Of a stretch of DNA of 64,000 nucleotides, positions 43,502-53,153 are shown piece by piece. This DNA is from Chryseobacterium sp. (lineage in GTDB: Bacteria > Bacteroidota > Bacteroidia > Flavobacteriales > Weeksellaceae): positions 111,309 through 175,308 of the forward strand of contig JAGLBA010000003.1 of the NCBI GenBank assembly GCA_018260475.1, read 5' to 3'. Numbering within the stretch: position 1 is the first letter of the stretch; every line of letters starts with the position of its first letter. Both the position numbers and the translations under genes were made by a program. Under the pieces are notes generated by a model. The model searched no databases and was not told the origin of the DNA. It saw only the letters and a list, made by a program, of their open reading frames with translations.

Positions 43502-43533
43502 GAGTCAAGAATCGGGAGCCGAGAGGCAAGATG
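43502..43533. repeat. Heptamer-repeat spacer between flippase and pyrC
   Basis: Successive 7-mers GAGTCAA, GAATCGG, GAGCCGA, GAGGCAA form a period-7 GAnnCnA run; a reverse-complement version lies at about 43570-43605 before pyrC. Related to the CTCGAGA repeats inside leuS. Confidence 0.5.
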
Positions 43534-43558
43534 TTGCCCTCTATCTAAAAATTCTAAT

Positions 43559-43566
43559 TAACTTTG
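43559..43566 (+). promoter_or_regulatory. -7 box TAACTTTG of the pyrC promoter
   Basis: Exact -7 match with a TTG 22 bases upstream. It overlaps the nominal TTG start at 43564 and so supports the ATG at 43609. Confidence 0.6.
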
Positions 43567-43608
43567 TATCGTCTCGAATCTCGGTTCTCAGCTCTAAAAA
43601 TCTCACCC

Positions 43609-44943
43609 ATGAAAATCCTCATAAAAAACGCTCGCATCGTCAATGAAAATCAAATTTTTGAGAGCGATTTGCTCATTGAAAATGATTTGATTATAAAAAT
43701 AGAAAAGAATATTTCAGAGCAAGATACAGACAAAATAATTGATGGTTCGGGGCAATACCTTTTGCCGGGCGTTATTGATGATCAGGTGCATTTCCGCGAA
43801 CCAGGACTCACCCATAAGGGCGACATAGAATCTGAATCCCGCGCTGCCATAGCCGGCGGCGTTACGAGTTATATCGAGCAGCCCAACACCGTTCCAAATG
43901 CCGTCACACAGGAACTTTTGGAGCAGAAATATCAGATTGCTGCCGAAAAATCTTTCGCCAATTATTCCTTTTCCATGGGCGGTACCAATGATAATCTGGA
44001 AGAGGTTTTGAAAACAAACCCGAAAAATGTAGCGGCAATTAAGTTGTTTTTGGGTTCGTCCACAGGCAATATGCTCGTGGATAATCCCGAGATTTTGGAA
44101 GAAATTTTCAGCAAAGTGAAGATGCCGATCTGCGTACATTGCGAAGACGAAGCCACAGTACGCCGCAATACCGAGGATTACAAAGCGAAATACGGCGATG
44201 ATATTCCTGTGAAATTTCACCATTTGATTCGCAGCGAAGAAGCGTGCTACATTTCCTCTTCCAAAGCCGTGGAACTGGCGGAAAAAACCGGTGCAAGACT
44301 GCATATTTACCACCTTTCCACGGCAAAAGAAACAGCATTATTCAGGAATGATATTCCGTTGAAAGACAAAAAGATAACGGCGGAGGTTTGTGTGCATCAT
44401 TTGCATTTCACCAATGAAGATTACGACACGAAAGGCGCTTTAATTAAGTGGAATCCTGCCGTAAAAACTCAGAAAGACAAAGACGGACTCTGGGAGGCGC
44501 TTTTGGACGACCGCATAGATATCATCGCCACCGACCACGCACCGCACACTTTTGAGGAGAAGCAAAATCCGTACACCAGTTGTCCGTCCGGCGCGCCGCT
44601 CGTGCAGCATTCCTTGAATGTGATGTTGGAATATTTCAAAAAAGGCAAAATTCCCATAGAAAAGGTCGTAGATAAGATGTGCCACAATCCCGCAATCCTT
44701 TTTGAAATCGAAAAAAGAGGATTCGTAAAAGAAGGCTACAAAGCCGATTTGGTTTTGGTCAATCTCGAACAGAAATACACAGTTTCCAAAGAAAATATCC
44801 TCTCAAAATGCGGCTGGAGCCCACTCGAAGGCACGGAATTTCATTCAAAAATCACGCACACTTTTGTGAATGGTCATTTGGCTTGCGAGAACGGAAAAGT
44901 AACTGAAACCAAGCACGGCGAGAGGCTACTGTTCGCGCGATAA
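43609..44943 (+). CDS. pyrC: Dihydroorotase
   Basis: A 444-residue amidohydrolase that closes N-carbamoyl-aspartate to dihydroorotate in pyrimidine synthesis. Motifs in order: GVIDDQVHFREPG (residues about 54-66), AIKLFLGSSTG, VHCEDEAT, HIYHLST and IATDHAPH with a C-terminal HNPA. The first metal-binding His of the usual D-x-H-x-H is replaced by Gln59 while His61 is present; I recall this Gln as common in Bacteroidota dihydroorotases. ATG 43609 is preferred over the TTG at 43564. Repeat B follows the stop codon. Confidence 0.9.
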   Translation: MKILIKNARIVNENQIFESDLLIENDLIIKIEKNISEQDTDKIIDGSGQYLLPGVIDDQVHFREPGLTHKGDIESESRAAIAGGVTSYIEQPNTVPNAVTQELLEQKYQIAAEKSFANYSFSMGGTNDNLEEVLKTNPKNVAAIKLFLGSSTGNMLVDNPEILEEIFSKVKMPICVHCEDEATVRRNTEDYKAKYGDDIPVKFHHLIRSEEACYISSSKAVELAEKTGARLHIYHLSTAKETALFRNDIPLKDKKITAEVCVHHLHFTNEDYDTKGALIKWNPAVKTQKDKDGLWEALLDDRIDIIATDHAPHTFEEKQNPYTSCPSGAPLVQHSLNVMLEYFKKGKIPIEKVVDKMCHNPAILFEIEKRGFVKEGYKADLVLVNLEQKYTVSKENILSKCGWSPLEGTEFHSKITHTFVNGHLACENGKVTETKHGERLLFAR

Positions 44944-44949
44944 ATTTTT

Positions 44950-45040
44950 TGGGCGCCTATATCCGTCCTCCGTTCCCGCTGTTTTGTTCGTCGTTCCTCC
45001 TCACAAAACGAGCTCCACTCAGGCCGGGGCGCATGCGTGC
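44950..45040. repeat. GC-rich intergenic hairpin repeat B
   Basis: Second copy of the family after pyrC. Core stem GTTTTGT (44981-44987) / ACAAAAC (45003-45009) and the same C-rich loop as repeat A. Nearly identical over about 65 bases to copies A and C. Confidence 0.75.
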
Positions 45041-45182
45041 AGAATATTATTGTTTCTACAATTGTATTTTTTGTGACTTTTGCGGTTTAAAACTAAATGT
45101 CAAGATTCAAATCCAAAAATCCATATCTTTACCTTATAACTAAAAGAAATTCAAAAATTTTAATTCAAAATTATACAATCCA

Positions 45183-46061
45183 ATGACATACACCCAACCC
45201 ATGCTGCGCGAAGACGCACTGATAGACAAAGTAATCGTAGTAACCGGTGGCGGGAGCGGCCTCGGAAAGGCAATGACGAAATATTTCCTGCAACTCGGAG
45301 CGAAAGTCGTCATCACTTCCCGCAATCTTGAAAAACTTCAAAATACGGCCAAAGAATTAGAAACTGAAACAGGCGGAAAGGTGCTTTCCGTGGCGTGCGA
45401 TGTGCGCAACTGGGACGAAGTAGAAGCCATGAAAAATGCTGCCATTGCAGAATTTGGAAAAATTGATATTCTGCTAAACAATGCCGCCGGAAACTTCATC
45501 TCACCTACGGAAAGACTCACGCATTCAGCATTTGACTCGATTATCGACATTGTACTGAAGGGCTCCAAAAACTGTACGCTTTCCTTCGGGAAATACTGGA
45601 TCGAAAATAAAATTCCGGGAACGGTGCTGAACATCGTGACCACTTACGCCTGGACGGGTTCTGCCTTCGTAGTTCCGTCGGCGTGTGCAAAAGCGGGCGT
45701 TCTCGCTATGACGCGCAGTCTTGCCGTGGAGTGGGCGAAATATGGAATCAGAACCAACGCCATTGCACCGGGACCTTTCCCTACCAAAGGAGCTTGGGAC
45801 AGGCTTCTGCCAGGAAATCTACAGGAAAAATTCGATATGCGGAAAAAAGTACCACTGCGCAGAGTGGGCGAACATCAGGAGTTGGCAAACCTTGCGGCGT
45901 ATCTGGTCTCTGATTTCTCAGCGTATATCAATGGTGAGGTGGTAACCATAGACGGCGGGGAATGGCTGCAAGGCGCAGGCGAGTTTAATATGTTGGAGGC
46001 AATTCCACAGGAAATGTGGGATCAGCTGGAGGCGATGATTAAGGCAAAAAAATCTGAGTAG
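45183..46061 (+). CDS. Short-chain dehydrogenase, 2,4-dienoyl-CoA-reductase-like
   Basis: A 292-residue SDR with the coenzyme motif TGGGSGLGKAM (about residues 21-31), NNAAGNFISPTERL, and the catalytic block TTYAWTGSAFVVPSACAKAG. The Tyr of TTYA and the Lys of CAKAG occupy the positions of the active residues of mitochondrial-type 2,4-dienoyl-CoA reductase (DECR1), and the C-terminus ends with GGEWLQGAGEFN, like DECR1. It would reduce dienoyl-CoA with NADPH in beta-oxidation of unsaturated fatty acids. Weak upstream -7-like box TATCTTTA (45124-45131). Confidence 0.85.
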   Translation: MTYTQPMLREDALIDKVIVVTGGGSGLGKAMTKYFLQLGAKVVITSRNLEKLQNTAKELETETGGKVLSVACDVRNWDEVEAMKNAAIAEFGKIDILLNNAAGNFISPTERLTHSAFDSIIDIVLKGSKNCTLSFGKYWIENKIPGTVLNIVTTYAWTGSAFVVPSACAKAGVLAMTRSLAVEWAKYGIRTNAIAPGPFPTKGAWDRLLPGNLQEKFDMRKKVPLRRVGEHQELANLAAYLVSDFSAYINGEVVTIDGGEWLQGAGEFNMLEAIPQEMWDQLEAMIKAKKSE

Positions 46062-46130
46062 TGATTTTGTGAGAGATTTCTCTGTAACAAATTCACTATA
46101 ATCCTCTACTAATCCCAAAACCCCAAAAAT

Positions 46131-48350
46131 ATGAACCTGAAATTTCCGAAAATCGTTACCATTGCTGTTGCTTTGTTTTTTACACAAAACACCTTTGCAC
46201 AAGAGGCTCCAAAGTACAGTTACACAGAGGCATTCAAACCGTTTTTTTACAGTAATAACGGTACGGAAACCCGCTCTGCAAGTGGCAAACCAGGACACAA
46301 CTACTGGCAGAACCGCGCAGATTATGTGCTAAATGTCGCGCTGAATGATGCCAAAAAAGAAATAACAGGAACTGCTGAAATTTCTTACACCAATAATAGT
46401 TTTGATGATTTGGAGTTTCTTTGGCTTCAACTCGACCAAAATTTATTTAAAAAAGATTCGCGTGGTAACGCCGTAATCCCAATGGGTGGAAGCCGAAATG
46501 GGGCACATGGTGATTTCGATGGTGGATATACAATTAAGTCTGTGGAAATTCTTTCACAAAACGGAAAACCTACAAAAGTTTTTCCGAAATTCCGCGTTGT
46601 AGATACCCGAATGCAAATAGATTTGCCTCAGGAATTAAAGTCAAAAGGAGGAAATGTAAAATTAAAGATTGAATATTCGTTCATATCACCGGATTACGGT
46701 TCCGACAGAATGGGCGTGGAGGAAACCAAAAACGGAAAAATCTTCACTGTAGCGCAGTGGTATCCGCGGATGTGCGTGTACGATGACCAGCAAGGTTGGA
46801 ACACTTTGCCATACCTCGGCGCGGGAGAATTTTATCTTGAATATGGCGACATCACAGCCAATATTACCGTTCCAGCAAACCACTTCGTGGTGGCTTCGGG
46901 CGAACTTTTGAATGAGAAAGAAGTTTATTCTTCGGCTCAAATTCAAAAATGGAATCAGGCGAGAAACTCGGATAAAACCGTAACGATTCGTTCTGAAGGC
47001 GAGGCGAATGCCGCACCTAAAACTGTATCAGGAAGCAAGACTTGGAAATTTAAAATCAATCAAACACGTGATTTTGCTTGGGCTTCTTCGCCAGCATTTA
47101 TTTTGGATGCCGCGAAAATCAATTTGCCTTCTGGGAGAACATCCCTCGCTGTTTCTGCCTATCCGGTGGAAAGTGCTGGGCAGGAGGCATGGGGTAGATC
47201 CACAGAATACACCAAAACTTCAATTGAAAATTATTCTAAAAGATGGTACGAATACACTTACCCAACTGCGGTAAATGTTGCCGGAAACGAGGGCGGCATG
47301 GAGTACCCGGGAATTGTGTTCTGCAACATGAATTCTAAAGGCGAGGAACTTTGGGGCGTTACCGACCACGAGTTCGGCCACAACTGGTTCCCGATGATTG
47401 TTGGTTCTAACGAGCGACTTTTTGCTTGGATGGATGAGGGTTTCAATACTTTTGTTAATGATATTTCGTCCAAAGATTTCAACAATGGCGAATACGAAAA
47501 CAAGACGCCGCCGCAAGCATTAGCGGTTGCATTATACAACGATAATTTAGAACCTGTAATGAGCGCTCCCGACAACCTTAAAGAACAAAATCTTGGTTAT
47601 TTGGGCTATTACAAGCCGGGTGTAGGCCTTACTATGTTGCGTGAAAATATTTTAGGCGAGGAGCGATTCGACAAAGCTTTTCGGGAGTATATTAAAAGAT
47701 GGGCATTCAAGCACCCGACACCGGATGACTTCTTCCGTACGATGGAAAATGTTTCCGGCGAAGAACTGAACTGGTTCTGGCGAGGTTGGTTCATCAACAA
47801 ATGGAAAATCGACCAAGCAGTAACGGGCGTGAAGTATAATAACGGCGATTATAAGCAAGGTGCCATCATCAAACTTGAAAATATAGGTCAGATGCCTATG
47901 CCGGTGGAGGCTTTGGTGAGTTACAAAGACGGCACTTCCGAAACCATTAAATTACCGGTAGAAATTTGGAAACGCAATACTGCGTGGAATTTTGAAATCC
48001 CTTCCACAAAAGAAATTGCTTCGGTAAAACTGGATCCGCGTGCTACTTTGCCGGATGCTAACCTCGCGAACAATTCCTTCCGCATGACCGAAGCTGTAGC
48101 GGAAAAAGTTAATCTTAACGATTTCGTGGGCACTTTCGGAAGCAAACAAATCCCGTTGAAAATAACCACCAAAGTAGAAAACGGAAAGTTAGTTGCTCAA
48201 GCCAACGGGCAGCAAGCGTTGCCTCTAGTTTACGACAGCAACGGTAAATTCGTTTTCGAGCAAGCTGGAATTGAAATTCAATTTAATAAAGACAAAAAAG
48301 GTTTTACACTTTTGCAAAGCGGACAGGAGTTTGACTTCGTGAAGGAGTAG
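46131..48350 (+). CDS. M1 family metallopeptidase, exported
   Basis: A 739-residue secreted zinc aminopeptidase: signal peptide about 1-24 (ending NTFA-Q), an N-terminal beta domain, and a catalytic domain with exopeptidase motif GGMEYPG and zinc motif HEFGH (His413, His417) plus Glu436 18 residues later, the full HExxH-x18-E set. The last 60-80 residues form an extra C-terminal domain. It should trim peptides in the periplasm or outside. Convergent with the M43 peptidase gene; a shared terminator lies between. Confidence 0.9.
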   Translation: MNLKFPKIVTIAVALFFTQNTFAQEAPKYSYTEAFKPFFYSNNGTETRSASGKPGHNYWQNRADYVLNVALNDAKKEITGTAEISYTNNSFDDLEFLWLQLDQNLFKKDSRGNAVIPMGGSRNGAHGDFDGGYTIKSVEILSQNGKPTKVFPKFRVVDTRMQIDLPQELKSKGGNVKLKIEYSFISPDYGSDRMGVEETKNGKIFTVAQWYPRMCVYDDQQGWNTLPYLGAGEFYLEYGDITANITVPANHFVVASGELLNEKEVYSSAQIQKWNQARNSDKTVTIRSEGEANAAPKTVSGSKTWKFKINQTRDFAWASSPAFILDAAKINLPSGRTSLAVSAYPVESAGQEAWGRSTEYTKTSIENYSKRWYEYTYPTAVNVAGNEGGMEYPGIVFCNMNSKGEELWGVTDHEFGHNWFPMIVGSNERLFAWMDEGFNTFVNDISSKDFNNGEYENKTPPQALAVALYNDNLEPVMSAPDNLKEQNLGYLGYYKPGVGLTMLRENILGEERFDKAFREYIKRWAFKHPTPDDFFRTMENVSGEELNWFWRGWFINKWKIDQAVTGVKYNNGDYKQGAIIKLENIGQMPMPVEALVSYKDGTSETIKLPVEIWKRNTAWNFEIPSTKEIASVKLDPRATLPDANLANNSFRMTEAVAEKVNLNDFVGTFGSKQIPLKITTKVENGKLVAQANGQQALPLVYDSNGKFVFEQAGIEIQFNKDKKGFTLLQSGQEFDFVKE

Positions 48351-48365
48351 AAACATGTTTTAATA

Positions 48366-48403
48366 CAAAAAGACTCCATCGTTTTTGCGATGGAGTCTTT
48401 TTT
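48366..48403. terminator. Bidirectional terminator between M1 and M43 peptidase genes
   Basis: 15-bp perfect stem AAAAAGACTCCATCG / CGATGGAGTCTTTTT with a 6-base loop; genes converge on it. Confidence 0.9.
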
Positions 48404-48418
48404 ATAATCAAAAAAAGT

Positions 48419-49399
48419 TTAGTAAACTTTCAAGCCTGCTCTTGGACCAGCAGTTGTAGCCTGTATTCTTGTTTTTTGTCCTGCGGAGAAAGCGTACATC
48501 GCTGCATCATCTACATAATCCATATAGTTCATGAACATTGTAGAACGGGAAACGCCGCCACAAACGTCATATTTAGGATAAGATGGCACGCCGTAGTTTT
48601 TGGTGGTTTGCGTAGGGGTATCTGCTACAAGATCGGATCCGCAAGTGGCATCTCCCCAGATGTGGCGTAGGTTCAGGTAGTGGCCAACTTCGTGGGTTGC
48701 TGTTCTACCCAAGTTGAAAGGCGCGTTGTTGGTTTTACCGAAATATTTCCCGGCGATAACCACACCATCGTTCCAAAGACCAGCTGATTCCGGAAATGTC
48801 GCATAGCCTAGTATGCCACCCATATCACCTACCACCCACATATTTAAGTAGTGTACAGGATCTGTCGCGTCAATCCCTTTTGTAGAAGCCTTTTTCATGG
48901 CGTCATTAGCCTGCCAGTTTGTTACAGTCGTAGATTTTCTATTTACTTTAACCAAACGGAAACTAACTCCCGTTGCACCTGCTGCAATAGTTTGGAATTC
49001 CGTAGGTAGTTTCGTGATGTCGGCATTTTTAGCAGCAAAGTCGGCATTTAGTACAGCAATTTGAGATTGAATTTGCGCATCGGAAACATTCTCTGCAGAA
49101 GATCTGTAAAGTACATTTACAATTACTGGGATTTCAATTGTTCCGTCCGCCAATACTCTTCCCATTTCAGCGTTTTTCAAGAATTCCTGAGTTTGTTTCT
49201 CTACATTCATGTAGCGAGACATCAGTTCTGGACTGTCACGAAGTGCAGCCTCGCGGATTTCTTCGGAAGGACAGATTCGTGAAACATTGCTCTCAGTTTT
49301 AGCAACTGCATTTGCAGATTCATCATTCGTTAAAGGGTTGTCATTCGTACAGCTTGCTGTTGCAGCTAACAGTACAGCGCTTAAAAAAATCTTTTTCAT
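48419..49399 (-). CDS. M43 (pappalysin-type) zinc metalloprotease, lipoprotein
   Basis: A 326-residue protein with a lipoprotein signal (lipobox ATASC at about residue 17), a propeptide-like region, and the metzincin zinc motif HEVGHYLNLRH (HExxHxxGxxH type with the third His) followed by WGD and a Met-turn MNYMDYVDD. This identifies the cytophagalysin/M43B group of secreted or surface proteases. ADTPTQ is also a family element. No C-terminal T9SS sorting domain is seen. Confidence 0.9.
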   Translation of the reverse strand: MKKIFLSAVLLAATASCTNDNPLTNDESANAVAKTESNVSRICPSEEIREAALRDSPELMSRYMNVEKQTQEFLKNAEMGRVLADGTIEIPVIVNVLYRSSAENVSDAQIQSQIAVLNADFAAKNADITKLPTEFQTIAAGATGVSFRLVKVNRKSTTVTNWQANDAMKKASTKGIDATDPVHYLNMWVVGDMGGILGYATFPESAGLWNDGVVIAGKYFGKTNNAPFNLGRTATHEVGHYLNLRHIWGDATCGSDLVADTPTQTTKNYGVPSYPKYDVCGGVSRSTMFMNYMDYVDDAAMYAFSAGQKTRIQATTAGPRAGLKVY

Positions 49400-49750
49400 T
49401 TAATAATATATTTTTGTAATGCTAAAATAGACCAAACAATTTATATGGCAATATCACTTTCATAAATATTTTCTCAAAAGTTTTGCGTATATGCATGTTA
49501 ATTTGTTTTCATTTTAAATAATGACTATTTATAATGAAAAATCCTTAAATTATTGTTATAAATTTGCTGTACTGCGCTTTTGTTAAAAATTCATTTGAGC
49601 AGCTCGTAAAATGGTTTTTTATGTTGAATTTGTCTAATATAGTGTTAGATTTTTAAAATGAATTAAATGATGAAATTTCTGTTGGATAACTTTTATGAAT
49701 TTTAAAAACGGTCAGATTTAATCTTCGTAATATTGCTACATCAACATAAC
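49400..49750. other. AT-rich spacer between M43 peptidase and clpB
   Basis: About 350 bases without a credible gene. It has an orphan + strand -7 box TAAATTTG at 49559-49566 with nothing recognisable after it, so a small RNA cannot be excluded. Confidence 0.4.
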
Positions 49751-49777
49751 AAAACCCCTTGCTGCAAACAAGGGGTT
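49751..49777 (-). terminator. Rho-independent terminator after clpB
   Basis: 9-bp stem AACCCCTTG / CAAGGGGTT with a 7-base loop; on the - strand it is followed by a T run. Lies 36 bases after the clpB stop. Confidence 0.85.
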
Positions 49778-49812
49778 CATTGTTAAATTGAAAATATTCT
49801 TTATTATTTCAT

Positions 49813-52416
49813 TTACTCTATCGGAGCAAATACTAGTCCCGTTTCTGGGAAATAATCCATCGAGATGCGGTCCCCATCATTTATGGTTCCGGCGAGCAGT
49901 TCCTTGGAAAGTTTGTTCAAAACCTCGTTTTGCAGAACCCTTTTCAATGGTCTTGCACCAAAGGTAGGATCGTATCCTTTGTTCGTTAGATAATCGATTG
50001 CGTCTTCCGTTGCGGTCAGGATGATGCCTTTCTTTTCCAACATTTTGTTGAAACCGCGCAGCTGGAAGTGTACAATTTTGCCGATTTCTTTACGAGTAAG
50101 TGGTTGAAAGAGTACCGTTTCATCGATTCTGTTTAGGAATTCCGGACGAAGGGTTTGTTTTAAAAGTTCGAAAACTTCTTCCTTAGTTTGTACGATGGTC
50201 TCTACATCCACTTCGCCTTCACCGTCGCGCTTAGCGGCATCGAATCGTTCCTGGATCAGATGCGAACCGAGGTTGGAAGTCATAATGATAATCGAATTTT
50301 TAAAATTCACCAAACGCCCTTTGTTATCGGTCAGTCGGCCATCATCCAGCACTTGGAGCAGCGTGTTGAAGACATCAGGATGCGCCTTTTCCACCTCGTC
50401 CAGGAGCACCACGGAATACGGTCTTCTGCGCACGGCTTCGGTCAGCTGCCCTCCCTCGTCGTAGCCCACATATCCCGGAGGCGCGCCCACAAGTCGGGAA
50501 ACGGAGTGGCGTTCTTGATATTCGCTCATATCAATCCGCGTTATATTATTTTCATCATCGAAGAGATATTCTGCCAAGGCCTTTGCAAGCTCGGTTTTTC
50601 CGACCCCGGTGGTCCCGAGGAAAAGGAAGGAACCGATTGGTTTTTTCTCGTCGTTCAGTCCGGCGCGGTTTCTGCGGATGGCGTTGGCTACAGATTCTAT
50701 CGCTTCCTCCTGTCCAACTACGCGCTTGTGAAGTTCATCTTCCAGGTGCAATAGTTTCTCGCGTTCACTTTGCAGTAGTTTAGTAACCGGAATTCCCGTC
50801 CATTTAGAAATCACTTCAGAGATGTTTTCGGCAGTTACTTCTTCTTTGATGAGTTCGTTTTCATCGTTCTGCATTTCCAGCTCGAGTTTCTGCAAATCTC
50901 CTTCTTTCTCGCGGAGTGTTCCATATTGAATTTCCGCCACCTTAGCATAATCTCCAGCTCTGGAGGCGCGTTCAGCTTCTAGTTTCAAGGCTTCAATTTC
51001 TTTCTTAATTGAAGTTAAGTCCTCGGATTTTTGTTTTTCTTTAAGCCATTTCGCATTGATTTCGTTGCGCTGTTCGGTCACTTTGGAGATGTCTTCCTTC
51101 AAATGATTCACGCGGATTTCGTTCCCCTCGCGAGCGATTGCAGCAAGTTCGATCTCCATCTGCATCAGTTTGCGGTCAAGGACATCCAACTCTTCAGGTT
51201 TGGAATTAATTTCCATTCTAAGTTTTGCCGATGCCTCATCGATGAGGTCGATGGCTTTGTCTGGAAGAAAACGGTCAGTGATGTAGCGCTGGGATTGCTC
51301 CACGGCAGCGATAATCGCTTCGTCTTTGATGCGAACTTTATGGTGCGCCTCATATTTATCTTTGATTCCTCGAAGGATGGAGATGGCAGATTCAGTATCA
51401 GGCTCTTCCACCATTACTTTTTGGAAACGGCGTTCCAAGGCTTTGTCTTTCTCAAAATATTTTTGATATTCATTCAAAGTCGTCGCACCTATCGCGCGCA
51501 GTTCTCCTCGTGCTAATGCTGGCTTCAAGATGTTCGCTGCGTCCATTGCGCCTTCACCGCCACCTGCACCTACAAGCGTGTGAATTTCATCGATGAAAAG
51601 AATGATTTGTCCATCGGAATTTATCACCTCATTGACTACGGATTTCAACCTTTCCTCGAACTCACCTTTGTACTTTGCACCGGCGATTAGTGCGGCCATA
51701 TCCAGAGAGTAAAGGGTTTTGTCTTGCAGGTTTTCCGGGATGTCGCCGGAGATGATGCGGTGTGCGATGCCTTCCGCGATCGCCGTTTTACCCACGCCCG
51801 GCTCCCCGATGAGGATTGGATTGTTTTTGGATCTTCTGGAGAGGATTTGCAAAACGCGGCGTATTTCCTCATCACGACCGATCACGGGATCCAGTTTCCC
51901 TTCCGCAGCCAATTCGTTAAAGTTTGTAGCGTATTTGTTTAAGGCTTGAAAGGTTTCCTCGGAACTTGCTGAAGTCGCTTTGGAGCCTTTTCGCAGTTCT
52001 TTGATACCGCCTTCCAATAGGGATTTTGTAACGCCCATATCTTTGAGCAAAGTAGAAACTGCCGATTTATTTTCGATCAATGAAAGCCAAAGATGCTCTA
52101 TGGTCACATACTCATCGCCCATTTTTTTAGCGATATTAGGAGCGTCTAAAAGAACTTTGTTGGCCGATTGGCTCAGATAAAGGTTTCCACCTTCCACTTT
52201 CGGTAGGTTTTTCAGGCTTGCGCGGTTTCTCTCGCGGATGATTGTAGCGTCTGCTTCTGCTTTCTTCAACAAGAAACCTGAAACGCTTTCGTCGGTTTGA
52301 AAAATTCCCTCTAATAAGTGTTGAGGTTCAATGCTTTGGTTGCCAAATTCCATTGCGGTTTGTTGCGCTTTTTGGATGGCTTCCTGAGATTTTACTGTAA
52401 ATTGTTCTAAGTTCAT
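49813..52416 (-). CDS. clpB: ATP-dependent disaggregase ClpB
   Basis: An 867-residue Hsp100 chaperone that rescues aggregated proteins with DnaK. N-terminal double Clp repeat domain (about 1-145), first AAA domain with Walker [14 protein letters not shown] and Walker [11 protein letters not shown], a coiled-coil middle domain (about 400-525) and second AAA domain with [13 protein letters not shown] and [11 protein letters not shown]. The order and length are standard for ClpB. The gene is monocistronic, with a terminator after it. Confidence 0.97.
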   Translation of the reverse strand: MNLEQFTVKSQEAIQKAQQTAMEFGNQSIEPQHLLEGIFQTDESVSGFLLKKAEADATIIRERNRASLKNLPKVEGGNLYLSQSANKVLLDAPNIAKKMGDEYVTIEHLWLSLIENKSAVSTLLKDMGVTKSLLEGGIKELRKGSKATSASSEETFQALNKYATNFNELAAEGKLDPVIGRDEEIRRVLQILSRRSKNNPILIGEPGVGKTAIAEGIAHRIISGDIPENLQDKTLYSLDMAALIAGAKYKGEFEERLKSVVNEVINSDGQIILFIDEIHTLVGAGGGEGAMDAANILKPALARGELRAIGATTLNEYQKYFEKDKALERRFQKVMVEEPDTESAISILRGIKDKYEAHHKVRIKDEAIIAAVEQSQRYITDRFLPDKAIDLIDEASAKLRMEINSKPEELDVLDRKLMQMEIELAAIAREGNEIRVNHLKEDISKVTEQRNEINAKWLKEKQKSEDLTSIKKEIEALKLEAERASRAGDYAKVAEIQYGTLREKEGDLQKLELEMQNDENELIKEEVTAENISEVISKWTGIPVTKLLQSEREKLLHLEDELHKRVVGQEEAIESVANAIRRNRAGLNDEKKPIGSFLFLGTTGVGKTELAKALAEYLFDDENNITRIDMSEYQERHSVSRLVGAPPGYVGYDEGGQLTEAVRRRPYSVVLLDEVEKAHPDVFNTLLQVLDDGRLTDNKGRLVNFKNSIIIMTSNLGSHLIQERFDAAKRDGEGEVDVETIVQTKEEVFELLKQTLRPEFLNRIDETVLFQPLTRKEIGKIVHFQLRGFNKMLEKKGIILTATEDAIDYLTNKGYDPTFGARPLKRVLQNEVLNKLSKELLAGTINDGDRISMDYFPETGLVFAPIE

Positions 52417-52654
52417 ATTTTTCTGTGATTAAGTTAAAGGTTAGGGGGTTAGAATTTTGTGGGGTCAGAATGTTAGATTAAACTTACATCATTTACCAAC
52501 TATCATTCATCTTATATCATCCGTCACCTATCTTACCCGCTTACCTTTAACAAAAACTATTCTTTTAAAATATTTGTTAAAATTACAGTCAAAATTTCCG
52601 AATTGTTTGTTTTAGATTAAAATTTAAAAGACAAAATTTCCGAATTTAACGAAA

Positions 52655-52682
52655 ATAAAAATCCCGCTACATCAATAGCGGG
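52655..52682 (-). terminator. Terminator after the DUF3276 gene
   Basis: 7-bp stem CCCGCTA / TAGCGGG with a 6-base loop, followed on the - strand by a T run; 22 bases after the DUF3276 stop. Confidence 0.75.
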
Positions 52683-52703
52683 ACAGTAAGGTTTTTTTAA
52701 AGG

Positions 52704-53039
52704 CTAAATCTCCTCATCACTTTCGATGGTGTAGTTTTTCGGCTTATAATCTTTGTCGTGTCTTTCGGAGATTACATCTTCACCCTTTTCGGAGATGATG
52801 AAATCTGTGGCATCATCGAACATTTCTTGGAAGTTTTTGAAATCTTCTTTGTAAATGTAGATTTTGTGTTTTTCAAAAGACGGTTCGCCGCTTTCGCTGA
52901 AGTTTTTCTTACTTTCAGTGATGGTCAGATAGTAATCTCCGGCCTTGGTTTCGCGTACATCGAAAAAATAGGTTCTTCTTCCTGCCTTTAACACCCTTGT
53001 AAAAATTTCATTTTCAGAGCGTTCCTTATAATCATTCAT
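52704..53039 (-). CDS. DUF3276 (PUR-domain) nucleic-acid-binding protein
   Basis: A 111-residue protein containing the PUR-alpha-like fold signature: FTRVLKAGRRTYFFDVRETKAGDYYLTITESKK. PUR domains bind single-stranded DNA or RNA. In Bacteroidota these small proteins are widespread and of unknown exact function. Acidic C-terminus. Confidence 0.85.
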   Translation of the reverse strand: MNDYKERSENEIFTRVLKAGRRTYFFDVRETKAGDYYLTITESKKNFSESGEPSFEKHKIYIYKEDFKNFQEMFDDATDFIISEKGEDVISERHDKDYKPKNYTIESDEEI

Positions 53040-53071
53040 TGGTTCGGTATTATTTCAAAACTTTGTAATAA

Positions 53072-53079
53072 CAAATATA
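53072..53079 (-). promoter_or_regulatory. -33/-7 promoter of the DUF3276 gene
   Basis: TATATTTG on the - strand with a TTG exactly 18 bases upstream (53098-53100), a close match to the Bacteroidota consensus. Confidence 0.65.
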
Positions 53080-53153
53080 TAAGTTTTATGCGAACTTCAA
53101 AATAATTTTTTAATTTAAAAGAAATTGGTCTTAAATAATTGATAATGACTGTG

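Noticed and set aside
50188-50754. 188-codon ORF antisense to clpB
   Set aside because: Shadow frame; clpB motifs on the other strand are complete.
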